A DNA stretch of 54,305 nucleotides from Acetobacteraceae bacterium (GCA_021732665.1 JAKFUL010000029.1:1-54305), one strand, 5' to 3'. Counted from the stretch's first letter, positions 42,794-52,092 are shown. Numbers and translations are program-made. Notes: generated from the sequence alone by a model not told the origin.

Positions 42794-44299
42794 ATGCGTG
42801 ACGCCGTCACACCAGGCCAGGCCAGCCTCGCCACCCTCTGCGCCGTGGGCGAGGGCAGCCCGTTGCGGCTGGCCGAGGGCTGGCGGGCGGCGGTGGAAGC
42901 CAGCCACGCCGCGCTGGCGGCCCAGCTTGCCACCGGCGCCGCGCTCTATGGCGTGAACACCGGCTTCGGCAAGCTGGCGCAGACCCGCATCGCACCGGAC
43001 GAACTGGCGCAGTTGCAGCTCAACCTGCTGCGCAGCCATGCCGCGGGGGTGGGCAAGAAGCTCGCCCCGCGCATCGTGCGCCTGGTGCTGGCGCTGAAGG
43101 CGCTATCCCTCGCGCGCGGCGCCTCGGGCGTTCGGCCGGAGGTGGTGGAGGCGCTGATCCTGCTGCTGGATGAGGATGTGCTGCCCGTCATCCCCTCGCG
43201 CGGCTCCGTCGGCGCTTCGGGCGATTTGGCGCCGCTCGCCCATCTGTCGCTGGTGCTGGTGGGCGAGGGGCGGGCCTTGCTGCGCGGCGTGGACGTGCCG
43301 GCGGCGGAGGCCCTGCGCCGGATCGGGCTGGCGCCGCTGGTGCTGGGGCCGAAGGAGGGGCTGGCGCTGCTCAACGGCACCCAGGTTTCCACCGCCATCG
43401 CGCTGGACGCGCTGTTCCGTGGCCGGCGGCTGTTCGACACCGCGCTGGTGGCGGCCGCGCTGTCCACCGAGGGGCTGCGCGGCTCCGACACGCCCTTCGA
43501 CCCACGCATCCACGCGCTGCGCGGCCAGCCCGGGCAGATTCGCGTGGCTGCCGCGTTGCGCGGGTTGATGGCAGGCAGCGCGATCCGCGAAAGCCATCGT
43601 ATCGATGACCCGCGGGTGCAGGACCCCTACTCCATCCGCTGCACGCCGCAGGTGCTGGGCGCCTGCCTGGACGCCTTCGACCACGCCGCCGGCATTCTGC
43701 AACGCGAAGCCAATGCGGTGACGGACAATCCGCTGGTGATCGGCGGCGATGTGCTTTCGGGCGGCAATTTCCACGCCGAGCCGGTGGGTTTCGCGGCCGA
43801 CCACATGGCGCTGGCACTGGCCGAGACGGGCGCGATTTCCGAGCGCCGGCTGGCGCTGCTGATCGACCCCGCGCTGTCCGGCCTGCCGGCCTTCCTGGTG
43901 CGCGAGGGGGGGGTGAATTCGGGCTTCATGATCGCCCAGGTCACCGCCGCCGCGCTGGCGGCGGAGAACCGGCATCTGGCCAACCCACGCGTGACCGACA
44001 GCCTGCCCACGAGTGCCAACCAGGAGGATCATGTCAGCATGGCCACCGGCGCGGCGCTGCGTCTGCGGCCGATGTATCGCAACCTGGCGGATATGCTGGC
44101 GATCGAGCTTTTGGCCTCGGCGCAGGCCGTCGAGTTCCATCGCCCGCTGCGTAGCTCCGCCGCGCTGGAGGCGGCGCATGCGCTGGTGCGCGGGGTGGCC
44201 GCCTTCTGGGACCGGGACAGGTTGATGGCGCCGGACATCGCCGCCGTCTCGGCCCTGGTGCGGGCCGGGCGGTTCGCCGCGCTGGCGGGGGAATACTGA
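42794..44299 (+). CDS. hutH: Histidine ammonia-lyase HutH
   Basis: Converts histidine to urocanate and ammonia. 501 residues. The self-forming MIO cofactor triad Ala141-Ser142-Gly143 is in SVGASGDLAPLAHLSL; also YGVNTGFGKLA and TNPLVI-like VTDNPLVIGGD. The ATG at 42794 has AAAGGAG 9 nt upstream; the GTG at 42773 lacks this. It overlaps hutI by one base (TGATG). Confidence 0.96.
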   Translation: MRDAVTPGQASLATLCAVGEGSPLRLAEGWRAAVEASHAALAAQLATGAALYGVNTGFGKLAQTRIAPDELAQLQLNLLRSHAAGVGKKLAPRIVRLVLALKALSLARGASGVRPEVVEALILLLDEDVLPVIPSRGSVGASGDLAPLAHLSLVLVGEGRALLRGVDVPAAEALRRIGLAPLVLGPKEGLALLNGTQVSTAIALDALFRGRRLFDTALVAAALSTEGLRGSDTPFDPRIHALRGQPGQIRVAAALRGLMAGSAIRESHRIDDPRVQDPYSIRCTPQVLGACLDAFDHAAGILQREANAVTDNPLVIGGDVLSGGNFHAEPVGFAADHMALALAETGAISERRLALLIDPALSGLPAFLVREGGVNSGFMIAQVTAAALAAENRHLANPRVTDSLPTSANQEDHVSMATGAALRLRPMYRNLADMLAIELLASAQAVEFHRPLRSSAALEAAHALVRGVAAFWDRDRLMAPDIAAVSALVRAGRFAALAGEY

Positions 44300-45489
44300 T
44301 GTTCGACGCGGTCTGGCTGAACTGCCATGTCGCCACCATGGCCGATCCGGCGATGGAGGTGATCGAGAACGCCGCCGTGGCGGTGAATGGCGGCCGCATC
44401 GCCTGGGTCGGCCCGCTGTCGCAACTCCCCGCTGCCGCGGCCAGCGAGCATGATTGCGAGGGCGCCTGGCTGCTGCCCGGGCTGATCGACTGCCATACCC
44501 ACCTGGTCTTTGGCGGCGACCGTGCCGCCGAATTCGAACAGCGTCTGGGCGGCGCCTCCTATGAGGAAATTGCCCGCGCCGGCGGCGGCATCCTCTCCAC
44601 GGTTCGCGCCACCCGCACGGCGACGGAGGCCGAGCTTCTGGCCGCGGCCCTGCCGCGCCTGGATGGGCTGCTGGCCGAGGGTGTCACCACGGTCGAGATC
44701 AAATCCGGCTACGGGCTGGATGCCGGGAATGAGCTGAAGATGCTGCGGGTGGCGCGCGCCCTGGCCGCCCAGCGCCGCGTGGCCGTGCGGACCAGCCTGC
44801 TGGCCGCCCATGCCACGCCGCCGGAATACGCCGGCCGGCGCGCCGACTACGCCCGCCACGTGGCCGAGACCATCATCCCGCTGGCGGCGGCGGAAAACCT
44901 GGCCGATGCGGTGGATGCCTTCGCGGATTCCATCGGCTTCACCAATGAGGAAACCGAATGGGTCTTTGCCGCTGCCCGCGCCGCCGGGCTGCCGGTAAAG
45001 CTGCATGCGGACCAGCTGACCGACCAGGGCGGCGCGGCACTCGCGGCCCGGCATGGCGCGTTGAGCGCCGACCACCTGGAGCGCGCGAACGAGGACGGGC
45101 TGGCGGCGATGGCCGAGGCCGGCACCGTGGCCGTACTGCTGCCCGGCGCCGCCTTCACCCTGCGCGAGACGGCACACCCGGATGTGGCGGCCATGCGTCG
45201 GCAGGGCGTGCGCATGGCGCTGTCGACCGACATGAACCCCGGCTCGTCGCCCGCGCGCTCGCTGCTGCTCATGCTCAACCTGGGCTGCACGCTGTTCCGC
45301 ATGACGGTGCCCGAGGCGCTGCTGGGGGTGACGCGCCACGCCGCCATGGCGCTGGGCCTGCCCGACCGCGGCATGCTCGCCCCTGGGCTGCGGGCGGATT
45401 TCTCGCTCTTCGCCATCAACCGCCCCGCCGACCTGTGCTACTGGATGGGGGCGAATCCTTGCGTCGGCCGGGTCGTCGCCGGTGAGTGA
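44299..45489 (+). CDS. hutI: Imidazolonepropionase HutI
   Basis: Opens imidazolonepropionate to N-formiminoglutamate, which HutF then uses. 396 residues, an amidohydrolase with metal motif IDCHTHLVFGGDRAAEFEQRL, KSGYGLD, KLHADQLTDQGG with a metal-ligand His, and STDMNPGSSP. It starts within the hutH stop. Its 3' end overlaps the thioesterase gene by 8 bp. Confidence 0.96.
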   Translation: MFDAVWLNCHVATMADPAMEVIENAAVAVNGGRIAWVGPLSQLPAAAASEHDCEGAWLLPGLIDCHTHLVFGGDRAAEFEQRLGGASYEEIARAGGGILSTVRATRTATEAELLAAALPRLDGLLAEGVTTVEIKSGYGLDAGNELKMLRVARALAAQRRVAVRTSLLAAHATPPEYAGRRADYARHVAETIIPLAAAENLADAVDAFADSIGFTNEETEWVFAAARAAGLPVKLHADQLTDQGGAALAARHGALSADHLERANEDGLAAMAEAGTVAVLLPGAAFTLRETAHPDVAAMRRQGVRMALSTDMNPGSSPARSLLLMLNLGCTLFRMTVPEALLGVTRHAAMALGLPDRGMLAPGLRADFSLFAINRPADLCYWMGANPCVGRVVAGE

Positions 45490-45895
45490 CACGGCCCAGC
45501 TCCAGGCCTTCATGCGCCAGCATTTGCCACTGGCCGAGGCCTGGGGGGTGGAGCTGCTGGCGGCCGAGGATGGCGTGGCCAGCCTGCGCCTGCCCGCCAA
45601 CCCGCAATTGCTGCGGCCGGGCGAGACGGTGTCCGGCCCCGCCTTGATGGGGCTGGCGGACATGGCGATCTGGGCCGCGCTGCTCTCCACCCGCCATGCT
45701 CGCCACAACAGCGTCACCAGCAGCATGAACGTGAATTTTCTGGCCCCCGCCGGCCCCGGCCCCGTGGTGGCGCAGGCGCGGGTGGTGAAGGCCGGCAAAC
45801 GGATGATCTATGGCGACATCCTGATCTTCGCCGAGGGGGCCGACAAACCCTGCGTGCATGTCACGACGCATTGGGTGGTGATTGCGGCGCAGTAA
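45482..45895 (+). CDS. PaaI family hotdog thioesterase
   Basis: 137 residues starting at a GTG inside the end of hutI. Hotdog fold with GETVSGPALMGLADMAIWAAL (the HGGxxxxLADxA-like segment, here GP instead of HG) and NFLAPAGPG. Members hydrolyse acyl-CoA thioesters in the cytoplasm; the substitution in the HGG motif makes substrate inference risky. Last gene of the hut transcription unit. Confidence 0.82.
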   Translation: MSDTAQLQAFMRQHLPLAEAWGVELLAAEDGVASLRLPANPQLLRPGETVSGPALMGLADMAIWAALLSTRHARHNSVTSSMNVNFLAPAGPGPVVAQARVVKAGKRMIYGDILIFAEGADKPCVHVTTHWVVIAAQ

Positions 45896-45938
45896 GCCTG
45901 GGCTTCCGGCCCGTGCCAGCCTTTGCTAAAGCCCAGGC
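45896..45938 (+). terminator. 10-bp perfect stem-loop after the hut operon
   Basis: GCCTGGGCTT and AAGCCCAGGC are exact reverse complements separated by a 23-nt loop, 0 bp after the thioesterase stop and 22 bp before the aldolase start. No U-tract. It could stop hut transcription or serve as the aldolase leader structure. Confidence 0.4.
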
Positions 45939-45960
45939 CGGCCGTAAAGGAAACCACCCC

Positions 45961-46881
45961 ATGAAGCTCACCCGCAAGGTCCGCGAAATCCTCTCCTGGT
46001 ATGAGAGCGACAACCCCGGCACCAAGTCCAACCTCGCCCGCATCCTGATGACGGGCAAGCTGGGCGGCACCGGCCGCATGGTCATCCTGCCGGTGGACCA
46101 GGGTTTCGAGCATGGGCCCGCGCGCAGCTTCGCCCCCAACCCCGCGGCCTATGACCCGCATTATCATTTCGAACTCGCCATCGAGGCCGGGCTGAACGCC
46201 TATGCGGCCCCCCTCGGCCCGATCGAGGCGGGTGCCGGCACCTTCGCCGGCTGCATCCCGACCATCCTGAAGGTCAACAGCTCGAACAGCCTGTCCACCA
46301 CCAAGGACCAGGCGATCACCGGCTCGGTCGCCGATGCGCTGCGCCTGGGCTGCTCGGCCATCGGCTTCACCATCTATCCCGGCAGCGAATACCAGTTCGA
46401 GATGATGGAAGAGCTGCGCGAGATGGCGGAGGAGGCCAAGGCCGTGGGCCTGGCCGTCGTCGTCTGGAGCTACCCGCGCGGGCCGATGCTGGACAAGGTG
46501 GGCGAGACCGCGCTGGATATCGCCGCCTATGCCGCGCACATGGCCGCACTGATGGGCGCCCACATCATCAAGGTGAAGCCGCCGACGGACGCCATCTTCC
46601 TCGACGCCGCGAAGAAGACCTACCAATCCCACCCCGTCGAGGTGAAGGACGCCGCCGCCCGCTTCGCCCATATCGTCAAGGCCTGCTTCAATGGCCGCCG
46701 CCTGGTGGTATTCTCGGGCGGCGAGGCGAAGAGCGCGGATGCGCTGCTGACCGAGGTGAAAGCCATTCATGCCGGTGGCGGCAATGGCTCCATCGTCGGC
46801 CGCAACGCCTTCCAGCGGCCGAAGGAGGAGGCGCTGAAGCTGCTCTCCGACATCATCGACGTGTACAAGACCAAGGCCTGA
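45961..46881 (+). CDS. Class I fructose-bisphosphate aldolase (DhnA/FbaB type)
   Basis: 306 residues of the archaeal/DhnA-type Schiff-base aldolase. Family motifs are MVILPVDQGFEHGP, AAYDPHYHFELAIEAG, and AHIIKVKPP with the Schiff-base Lys. It cleaves or forms fructose-1,6-bisphosphate in glycolysis or gluconeogenesis. The ATG has AAAGGA upstream. A strong hairpin follows, so it is probably monocistronic. Confidence 0.9.
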   Translation: MKLTRKVREILSWYESDNPGTKSNLARILMTGKLGGTGRMVILPVDQGFEHGPARSFAPNPAAYDPHYHFELAIEAGLNAYAAPLGPIEAGAGTFAGCIPTILKVNSSNSLSTTKDQAITGSVADALRLGCSAIGFTIYPGSEYQFEMMEELREMAEEAKAVGLAVVVWSYPRGPMLDKVGETALDIAAYAAHMAALMGAHIIKVKPPTDAIFLDAAKKTYQSHPVEVKDAAARFAHIVKACFNGRRLVVFSGGEAKSADALLTEVKAIHAGGGNGSIVGRNAFQRPKEEALKLLSDIIDVYKTKA

Positions 46882-46889
46882 TCCGCCCC

Positions 46890-46911
46890 GCCGGGCGGCC
46901 TTCCGCCCGGC
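46890..46911 (+). terminator. Hairpin after the aldolase gene
   Basis: GCCGGGCGG, loop CCTT, CCGCCCGGC: a perfect 9-bp GC-rich stem 9 bp after the stop. There is no U-run, so it may act with Rho or only protect the 3' end. Confidence 0.5.
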
Positions 46912-46989
46912 ACCGCTGCAACCCCGGGCGCTCTCACCGGTTCTTCTGGCAAGGCGGCATATCGCCGCCGAAACAGAGGAACCACAGTG

Positions 46990-47484
46990 ATGCAGCAGAA
47001 CAGCCATAGGCTGGCGATCGCGCTCGGCCTCGCGGCCGCGACACCGGGCTTCGCCCAGCCCCAACCCACCGAGCCGACCCGCCCGCCCGAGCGCATCGCG
47101 CCCAGCGCGGCGCCGGTGACACCCGCCACCAACACGCCCGGCGCCGCCAGCATTGCGCCGGGCGCAGCCAGCACCGGACCGGCTGCCGCGGGCGGCACGC
47201 AGTCCACCGCGCCCCGGCCCGCATCGGCACAGCCCTTGGCCATACAGGCCGCGCCCGTGCAGCCCACGCCCCGGCCTGGCGTGTCCACCGCGGCCGCCCC
47301 GGTGGCCGGCGCCAACAGCTTCACCGAGGGGCAGGCGCGCAGCCGCATCGAGGCCGCTGGCTTCACCCAGGTTTCCAACCTGGCGAAGCAGGATGACGGC
47401 ATCTGGCGTGGCGAGGCCATGCGCGGCGGCAGCCGCGTGATCGTGATGCTCGACTTCCACGGCGACGTGTCGGCCCGCCCGTAA
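46990..47484 (+). CDS. Hypothetical secreted protein with Ala/Pro linker and PepSY-like tail
   Basis: 164 residues: signal peptide (to about GFAQ, residue 23), a long Ala/Pro/Thr/Gly-rich linker (about 24-105) and a small C-terminal domain SFTEGQARSRIEAAGFTQVSNLAKQDDGIWRGEAMRGG.... The tail resembles a PepSY/BON-like small domain (ARxRIExAGFxxV...DxxGxWxGxA), which in periplasmic proteins often inhibits or binds partners. No named family recognised. Good ribosome site GAGGA before the ATG; lies 18 bp upstream of the stress-protein gene. Confidence 0.65.
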   Translation: MQQNSHRLAIALGLAAATPGFAQPQPTEPTRPPERIAPSAAPVTPATNTPGAASIAPGAASTGPAAAGGTQSTAPRPASAQPLAIQAAPVQPTPRPGVSTAAAPVAGANSFTEGQARSRIEAAGFTQVSNLAKQDDGIWRGEAMRGGSRVIVMLDFHGDVSARP

Positions 47485-47502
47485 CCCAGGAAGATCAATA
47501 CC

Positions 47503-48096
47503 ATGCAAACAACACCCATCACCCGCGCTTTCGATGACCACGCCGCGGCCGAGCAGGCACGCAACGCCTTGTTGTCCGGCGGGATTCCCGACAGTGCCAT
47601 CAGCATCGTCGCCCGCGTACCGGATGAGACCGCGGACGGCACCGAAGCGGTCGCTCCCGTTGCCACCGGCGCCGCGCTGGGCACCCTCGTCGGCGGTGGC
47701 ATCGGCGCCCTGACCGGTGTCGGCCTCATGGCCATCCCCGGCGTGGGCCCCATCGTCGCGGCCGGCTGGCTGGTGGCGATGCTGACCGGCGCCGGCGCCG
47801 GCGCCATGGCCGGCGCCGGCGTGGCGGCCGCCGCGGATGGCCTCTACGGCACCCTGCACAAGACCGGCCTCAGCGATGAGCATTCGCAATTCTACGCCGA
47901 AAGTGTCACGCGCGGTGGCACGCTGGTGCTGGTGCGCAGCGAGGATGGGGTGCAGCGCAGCACCGCCGAGGAGATCCTCAGCCGGTCCGGCCATGTCGAT
48001 CTGGAGACCCGCTCACAGGAGTGGCGTGACGCCGGCTGGCGTGGCCATGACAGGAATGGCGTGTCGGTGGATACCAGCCGGCGCTACGGCTCGTGA
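47503..48096 (+). CDS. General-stress-type protein with central glycine-rich hydrophobic region
   Basis: 197 residues. The N-terminal TRAFDDHAAAEQARNALLSGGIPDSAISIV matches the start of the general stress 17M-like/YflT family, followed by a glycine-rich hydrophobic hairpin (about 60-110) and an acidic C-terminal domain with TLVLVRSEDG. Probably a membrane-associated stress protein; no biochemical role known. The 3' end overlaps the convergent sterol-desaturase gene by 13 bp. Follows the secreted hypothetical protein by 18 bp, probably in one transcript. Confidence 0.7.
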   Translation: MQTTPITRAFDDHAAAEQARNALLSGGIPDSAISIVARVPDETADGTEAVAPVATGAALGTLVGGGIGALTGVGLMAIPGVGPIVAAGWLVAMLTGAGAGAMAGAGVAAAADGLYGTLHKTGLSDEHSQFYAESVTRGGTLVLVRSEDGVQRSTAEEILSRSGHVDLETRSQEWRDAGWRGHDRNGVSVDTSRRYGS

Positions 48097-49073
48097 CGTG
48101 ATGTGCTGCCCGGGATGCCGGGCAGCGCCTTCTCGCGGCCGCGCAGCACCCTCGACAGCCGCGTGACCCCGGCAATCTGCTGCCGCAACCAGCCACCCCG
48201 GATATAGGCCTCGGGCGCGCCAGGGTCGCCGGTACGGGGGAAGATGTCGCGCCTGAAATCCGCGGTGCCGAACACCCAGTCCCACACCGGCAGCAGCACG
48301 GCGTAGTTCTTGCCGGAGGCACCGACGCTCAGCAGCCCGTGATGCAGGCGGTGGAAGCGCGGCGAGACGATCAGCCGCTCCCCGATCCGGCCGAAATGAA
48401 TGCGCGCATTGGCGTGCGACAGGCTCTCTGCCAGCCGCAGCACCATCAGGATGATGGGGAACTGCCCGGGCGGCACGCCGATCAGCACCGCAAGCCCGGC
48501 CAGCCAGGCCGCCGCCAGCACATCATCGAGCACATGGTTGCGGTCATCGGTCCAGAAGGTCATGTGCTCCTGCGCGTGATGCAGGGAATGCAACGCCCAC
48601 CACCAGCGGAATTCATGCTGGAAGCGATGGCGCCAGTATTCGAAGAAATCCAGCACCACGATGTAGATGGCCATGGCCAGCAGCGGCGCGTCGCGCAGGC
48701 CGGGCCAGAGATCCTCGATGGTGGGCGGAATCCAGCCGCTATCGGCCAGCAGCCCCTCCAGCCGCACCTGGATGGCGGCGAAGAGGACGAAGCCGAGCAA
48801 CGGCAAAAGCCCCAGGCGCGCCAGCAGGGTGTAGATCACATCGGTGCGCACGGCGGGGCCGGACTGGCCGCGTTCCACCGGCCGCCAGGCCTCCAACGGC
48901 CGGCAGACCAGATAGACGACCAGCACCTGCAACACGCCGAACAGGAAGAAATCCACCCAGTCGAAGGCTTCCTCGGCCCAGGCCATCAGGCCGAGCCGGT
49001 ACATCGCCGGCTGCACCGCGCCCTCGAAGAGGAAGGTGGCCAGGCGCAGGTAAAGATCCTCGAGGACATCCAT
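48084..49073 (-). CDS. Sterol desaturase/fatty acid hydroxylase family membrane protein
   Basis: 329 residues, several transmembrane helices, with the di-iron His boxes HRFQHE, HSLHHAQEH and HRLHHG. Such enzymes hydroxylate or desaturate sterols, hopanoids, fatty acids or alkyl tails. The substrate is unknown; hopanoid- or lipid-type modification would fit a neighbouring deacetylase. It overlaps that deacetylase by one base (TGATG), last of a three-gene operon. Confidence 0.87.
   Translation of the reverse strand: MDVLEDLYLRLATFLFEGAVQPAMYRLGLMAWAEEAFDWVDFFLFGVLQVLVVYLVCRPLEAWRPVERGQSGPAVRTDVIYTLLARLGLLPLLGFVLFAAIQVRLEGLLADSGWIPPTIEDLWPGLRDAPLLAMAIYIVVLDFFEYWRHRFQHEFRWWWALHSLHHAQEHMTFWTDDRNHVLDDVLAAAWLAGLAVLIGVPPGQFPIILMVLRLAESLSHANARIHFGRIGERLIVSPRFHRLHHGLLSVGASGKNYAVLLPVWDWVFGTADFRRDIFPRTGDPGAPEAYIRGGWLRQQIAGVTRLSRVLRGREKALPGIPGSTSRHEP
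48105..48126. terminator. Palindrome at the convergent 3' ends of the stress-protein and desaturase genes
   Basis: GCTGCCCGG, loop GATG, CCGGGCAGC, a perfect 9-bp stem, symmetric on both strands. It lies 9 bp after the stress-protein stop and inside the last codons of the desaturase gene, so it could act as a shared bidirectional end. Confidence 0.45.
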
Positions 49074-49819
49074 CAGGCGCCCTGCGGCGGCAGGGGCGCG
49101 AAGCAGAAGCCGCGGGCCTGCAAGCCGCCGATCAGATCGTCAAATATTCCGGCGAAGGGCTCCCGCCGGCTGCGCACGCCCCAATGCATCACCAGCACCT
49201 CGCCGTCGCGGATGTTTGCGAGGTTGCGGCGCAGGAGCGCGGCGTTGGGGTGGGCCTCGCTGGCAAGTTCGTCGCCGAGAAAACCATGGGCGCTCCATCC
49301 CTGATGGCGCAGGCCGCAGGCCTGGGCCATGCGCCGTGCCTCGGGCGTCACGATGCCCCCCGGGGCGCGCCAGAGCGGCAGGACCGGGGCATTGGGCACC
49401 ATGGCGCGCAGCGCCTCGATGGGCCGCGCCAGCTCGGCGCAAAGCGCGGCCTGATCGAGGATTTCCCCACCCTCGCGCGCGCGGGAGACATAGCGGGTGC
49501 GGCCTGGCCCGGCATCGCCGGTGAAATACCAGTGCCGCCAGGTGTGGCTGGCGAAGACATGGCCTTCGGCCGCGCGGGCGCGCCAGAAGGGCGCCCAGGA
49601 CGCATCCAGGGTGCGGTCGCCGCGGAAACTCGGCTCATGCGCCACGAACAGCGTGGCGCGCACCTGGCGCCGGCGCAGCACCTCGGCCAGTTGCTCGGCC
49701 TCACGCGACCAGCCGGTGTCGATCGTCAGATACAGCGTGCCGCGGCAGCTTTGCGCCAAAGCGGGGCCGGCCAAAGCGGGGCTGGCCAGCCCGACGGCCA
49801 GGAGCGCGCGGCGGCGCAT
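49073..49819 (-). CDS. Exported polysaccharide deacetylase family protein
   Basis: 248 residues with a signal peptide (to about ALAQ, residue 23). NodB-fold motifs: LTIDTGWS (the second Asp of the usual TFDDG is Thr, similar to the Asn in some PdaA-type enzymes), ASHTWRHW (metal HxxxH), LPLWRAPGG (motif 3) and VLVMHWG (motif 5, with His). It probably removes acetyl groups from a cell-wall or envelope glycan in the periplasm. Coupled by TGATG to genes on both sides. Confidence 0.83.
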   Translation of the reverse strand: MRRRALLAVGLASPALAGPALAQSCRGTLYLTIDTGWSREAEQLAEVLRRRQVRATLFVAHEPSFRGDRTLDASWAPFWRARAAEGHVFASHTWRHWYFTGDAGPGRTRYVSRAREGGEILDQAALCAELARPIEALRAMVPNAPVLPLWRAPGGIVTPEARRMAQACGLRHQGWSAHGFLGDELASEAHPNAALLRRNLANIRDGEVLVMHWGVRSRREPFAGIFDDLIGGLQARGFCFAPLPPQGA

Positions 49820-50982
49820 CAGCGGCCGCGTTCCACCCGCACCGGGGTGATCACCAGGTTCGGCATGTCGGCGCGGCGGCTGGCGCGCGGCGCCACGCTG
49901 GGGCCGGGCGCCAGGCTGGGGGCGCTGGCCATGACCGGTGGCGCCGGCCGGTCGGCCGGGTTTTCGCCCGGGCGGGGCGCCAGTGGCCGGGGCAGGGGGC
50001 GGCTGCCGGAGGTGGCGCCGGGCATGATGGCGGCGAAATCGGCCCGCACCCCCTCCCGCCTGGGCATGACGAAAATGCCGTGCGGGCTGCGGCCGACGCG
50101 GATCTGCTCCAGCGCGCCGGTGCGCGGGTCCAGCACGCCCACCCGGCCCAGCCAGCGCAGCGTCATCCACAGCCGGCCATCGGGGTCGAAGGCGATGCAG
50201 TCCGGCCCGCCCGGCACGTCGAAGCGCCGCTTCACCTCCAGCGTGACCGCGTCCACCTCCCAAACCCCGGATTCGACGCGGGCGGTGGCGTAGAGGCTGC
50301 GGCCATCGGGCGAGGGCACCACCACATGCGCGCCACGGCCGACGGAGAAGGCGTGGCTCACCGCGCGCGTTGCGGGGTTGAGCTGGACGAAGTCGCTGCT
50401 GCCCATCAGCCCCACCAGCAACCGGCCGCGATGCCAGATGATGCCCGCGGGCTCCGGCCCCACCGGCACCGTCCAGGCCGCTTCGCGCGTCGCGAGGTCG
50501 ATCGCCACCACCTCGCCGCTGCCTTGCAGCGTGACGTAGACGAAGCGGCTATCGGGGCTGAAGGCGACGTGGCTGGGCTTGTCCGGCTGGTTCAGCCGCG
50601 CCAGCAGGGCCAGGGTGCCGGCGTCGTAGATGTCGATCTGGTCGCGGCGCAGGCTGGCGACCACGAGGTGGCGGCCATCGGGGCTGTATTCCAGGTGATA
50701 GGGGTTCGAGATTCGGACGCGCTGGCGCAGTTCGCCCGTCGCGGGGTCAAGGAAGACCAGCTCATTGCCGCCGCTGTCGCCCACCACCAGGGTGTGGCCA
50801 TCGGGGGTAAGGACGGCGTGATGCACCTCCCGCAGCGCCGGCATGCGCCGGATTTCCGTGCGCTCCCGCGCATCGAGCACGGAAATCGAGGCATCGCCGG
50901 AATTCAGCACGAAGACGATATCGGCCCGCGCCATCGGCGCAAGGCCCATGCAAACGAATACAACAAAGAAAATTCGCCACAT
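49819..50982 (-). CDS. YVTN-type beta-propeller protein, exported
   Basis: 387 residues from the ATG at 50982 (a GTG at 50997 is alternative) with signal MWRIFFVVFVCMGLAPMARA. Repeated strands with the patterns VFVLNSGDASISVLDA, HAVLTPDGHTLVVGDSGGN, VAFSPDSRFVYVTLQGSG and VVVPSPDGRSLYATA mark a seven-bladed YVTN/NHL propeller. The C-terminal 80 residues are Pro/Ala-rich and disordered-looking. No catalytic residues are seen; probably a scaffold or binding partner of the deacetylase and desaturase encoded downstream. Confidence 0.82.
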   Translation of the reverse strand: MWRIFFVVFVCMGLAPMARADIVFVLNSGDASISVLDARERTEIRRMPALREVHHAVLTPDGHTLVVGDSGGNELVFLDPATGELRQRVRISNPYHLEYSPDGRHLVVASLRRDQIDIYDAGTLALLARLNQPDKPSHVAFSPDSRFVYVTLQGSGEVVAIDLATREAAWTVPVGPEPAGIIWHRGRLLVGLMGSSDFVQLNPATRAVSHAFSVGRGAHVVVPSPDGRSLYATARVESGVWEVDAVTLEVKRRFDVPGGPDCIAFDPDGRLWMTLRWLGRVGVLDPRTGALEQIRVGRSPHGIFVMPRREGVRADFAAIMPGATSGSRPLPRPLAPRPGENPADRPAPPVMASAPSLAPGPSVAPRASRRADMPNLVITPVRVERGR

Positions 50983-51050
50983 GGGCCGCGCGCTCACAAG
51001 GTCAGGAAGGATCTTAAGACTACAGCAATGCGGTTAAGGCAAGGCGAAGA

Positions 51051-51470
51051 CTACTCGGCGGGGGTGAAGCCCAGCGAAACGCCGTTCATGCAGTAGCGCT
51101 GCCCGGTCGGCCGCGGGCCGTCATCGAAGACATGGCCGAGATGGCCGCCGCAATTGGCGCAATGCACCTCCGTCCGCGTCATGAAGAAGCTGCGGTCGGT
51201 GGTGGTGGCGATGGCGCCGTCGATGGGGGCGTAGAAGCTGGGCCAGCCGGTGCCGCTGTCGAACTTGGTCTCGGCGCGGAACAGCTCCGTCCCGCAGCCG
51301 GCGCAGGTGAAGACGCCGGCGCGCTTCTCACGGTCGAGCGGGCTGGTGCCGGCGCGCTCCGTCCCATGCTCGCGCAGCACGCGATAGGCCTCGGGGCGGA
51401 GGATGGCACGCCACTCCGCCTCGGTCTTGCTGACGGGGAAGGTCCCGGTGGCGGTTTTGGAACCGAACAT
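51051..51470 (-). CDS. msrB: Peptide methionine (R)-S-oxide reductase MsrB
   Basis: Reduces the R-sulfoxide of Met. 139 residues: zinc ligands CAGC and [23 protein letters not shown], and the catalytic Cys in [11 protein letters not shown] (family normally RYCxNS). The ATG at 51470 lies at the msrA stop (TGATG), so the two genes are cotranscribed. Confidence 0.95.
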   Translation of the reverse strand: MFGSKTATGTFPVSKTEAEWRAILRPEAYRVLREHGTERAGTSPLDREKRAGVFTCAGCGTELFRAETKFDSGTGWPSFYAPIDGAIATTTDRSFFMTRTEVHCANCGGHLGHVFDDGPRPTGQRYCMNGVSLGFTPAE

Positions 51471-52009
51471 CACGCGCTCTCCTTCAGCCGGGTCATGAAG
51501 CTCTTGCGGAATTTGGCCACCTTGGGGCCGACCACGGCGCGGCAATAGCCGGACCAGGGGTTCAGGCGGTAGTAGTCCTGATGCTCCGGCTCGCCCGGCC
51601 AATAGGTCTGCGGGCCGACCAGTTCGGTCACCAGGGGAGCGCCCCAGAGCTTGAGGCCTTCGATCTCGGCCATCACCTCGCGCGCCGTCGCCATTTGCGC
51701 GTCGTCCTGCGCGATGATGATGGAGCGGTATTGCGGGCCGACATCGGCGCCCTGGCGGTCCTTCGTCGTCGGGTCATGGATGGTGAAGAAGATGCGCAGG
51801 ATGTCGGTGTAGCTGACGATGGCGGGGTCGAAGACCACCTTCACCACCTCGGCATGGCCGGTGCGCTTGGCGCAGACCTGCTCATAGGTGGGGTTGGGCT
51901 GGTGGCCGCCGGCATAGCCGCTTTCCACCGCCACCACGCCCTTCAATTCCCGGTACACCGCATCGAGGCACCAGAAGCAGCCGCCACCCAGGATTGCAGT
52001 CTCGGCCAT
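51470..52009 (-). CDS. msrA: Peptide methionine (S)-S-oxide reductase MsrA
   Basis: Reduces the S-sulfoxide of Met, free or in proteins. 179 residues, with catalytic Cys11 in [15 protein letters not shown] and [12 protein letters not shown], the family signatures. The ATG has AAAAGGAG upstream. Cytoplasmic (no signal). Repair of oxidised Met together with MsrB. Confidence 0.95.
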   Translation of the reverse strand: MAETAILGGGCFWCLDAVYRELKGVVAVESGYAGGHQPNPTYEQVCAKRTGHAEVVKVVFDPAIVSYTDILRIFFTIHDPTTKDRQGADVGPQYRSIIIAQDDAQMATAREVMAEIEGLKLWGAPLVTELVGPQTYWPGEPEHQDYYRLNPWSGYCRAVVGPKVAKFRKSFMTRLKESA

Positions 52010-52092
52010 AGCCCTCTCCTTTTCCGTTGTCTGGAAGATGGGGAGGATACGCCGGATGCGCCAGATGGTTACGCCGGCGCCGCGCGCCCCAT

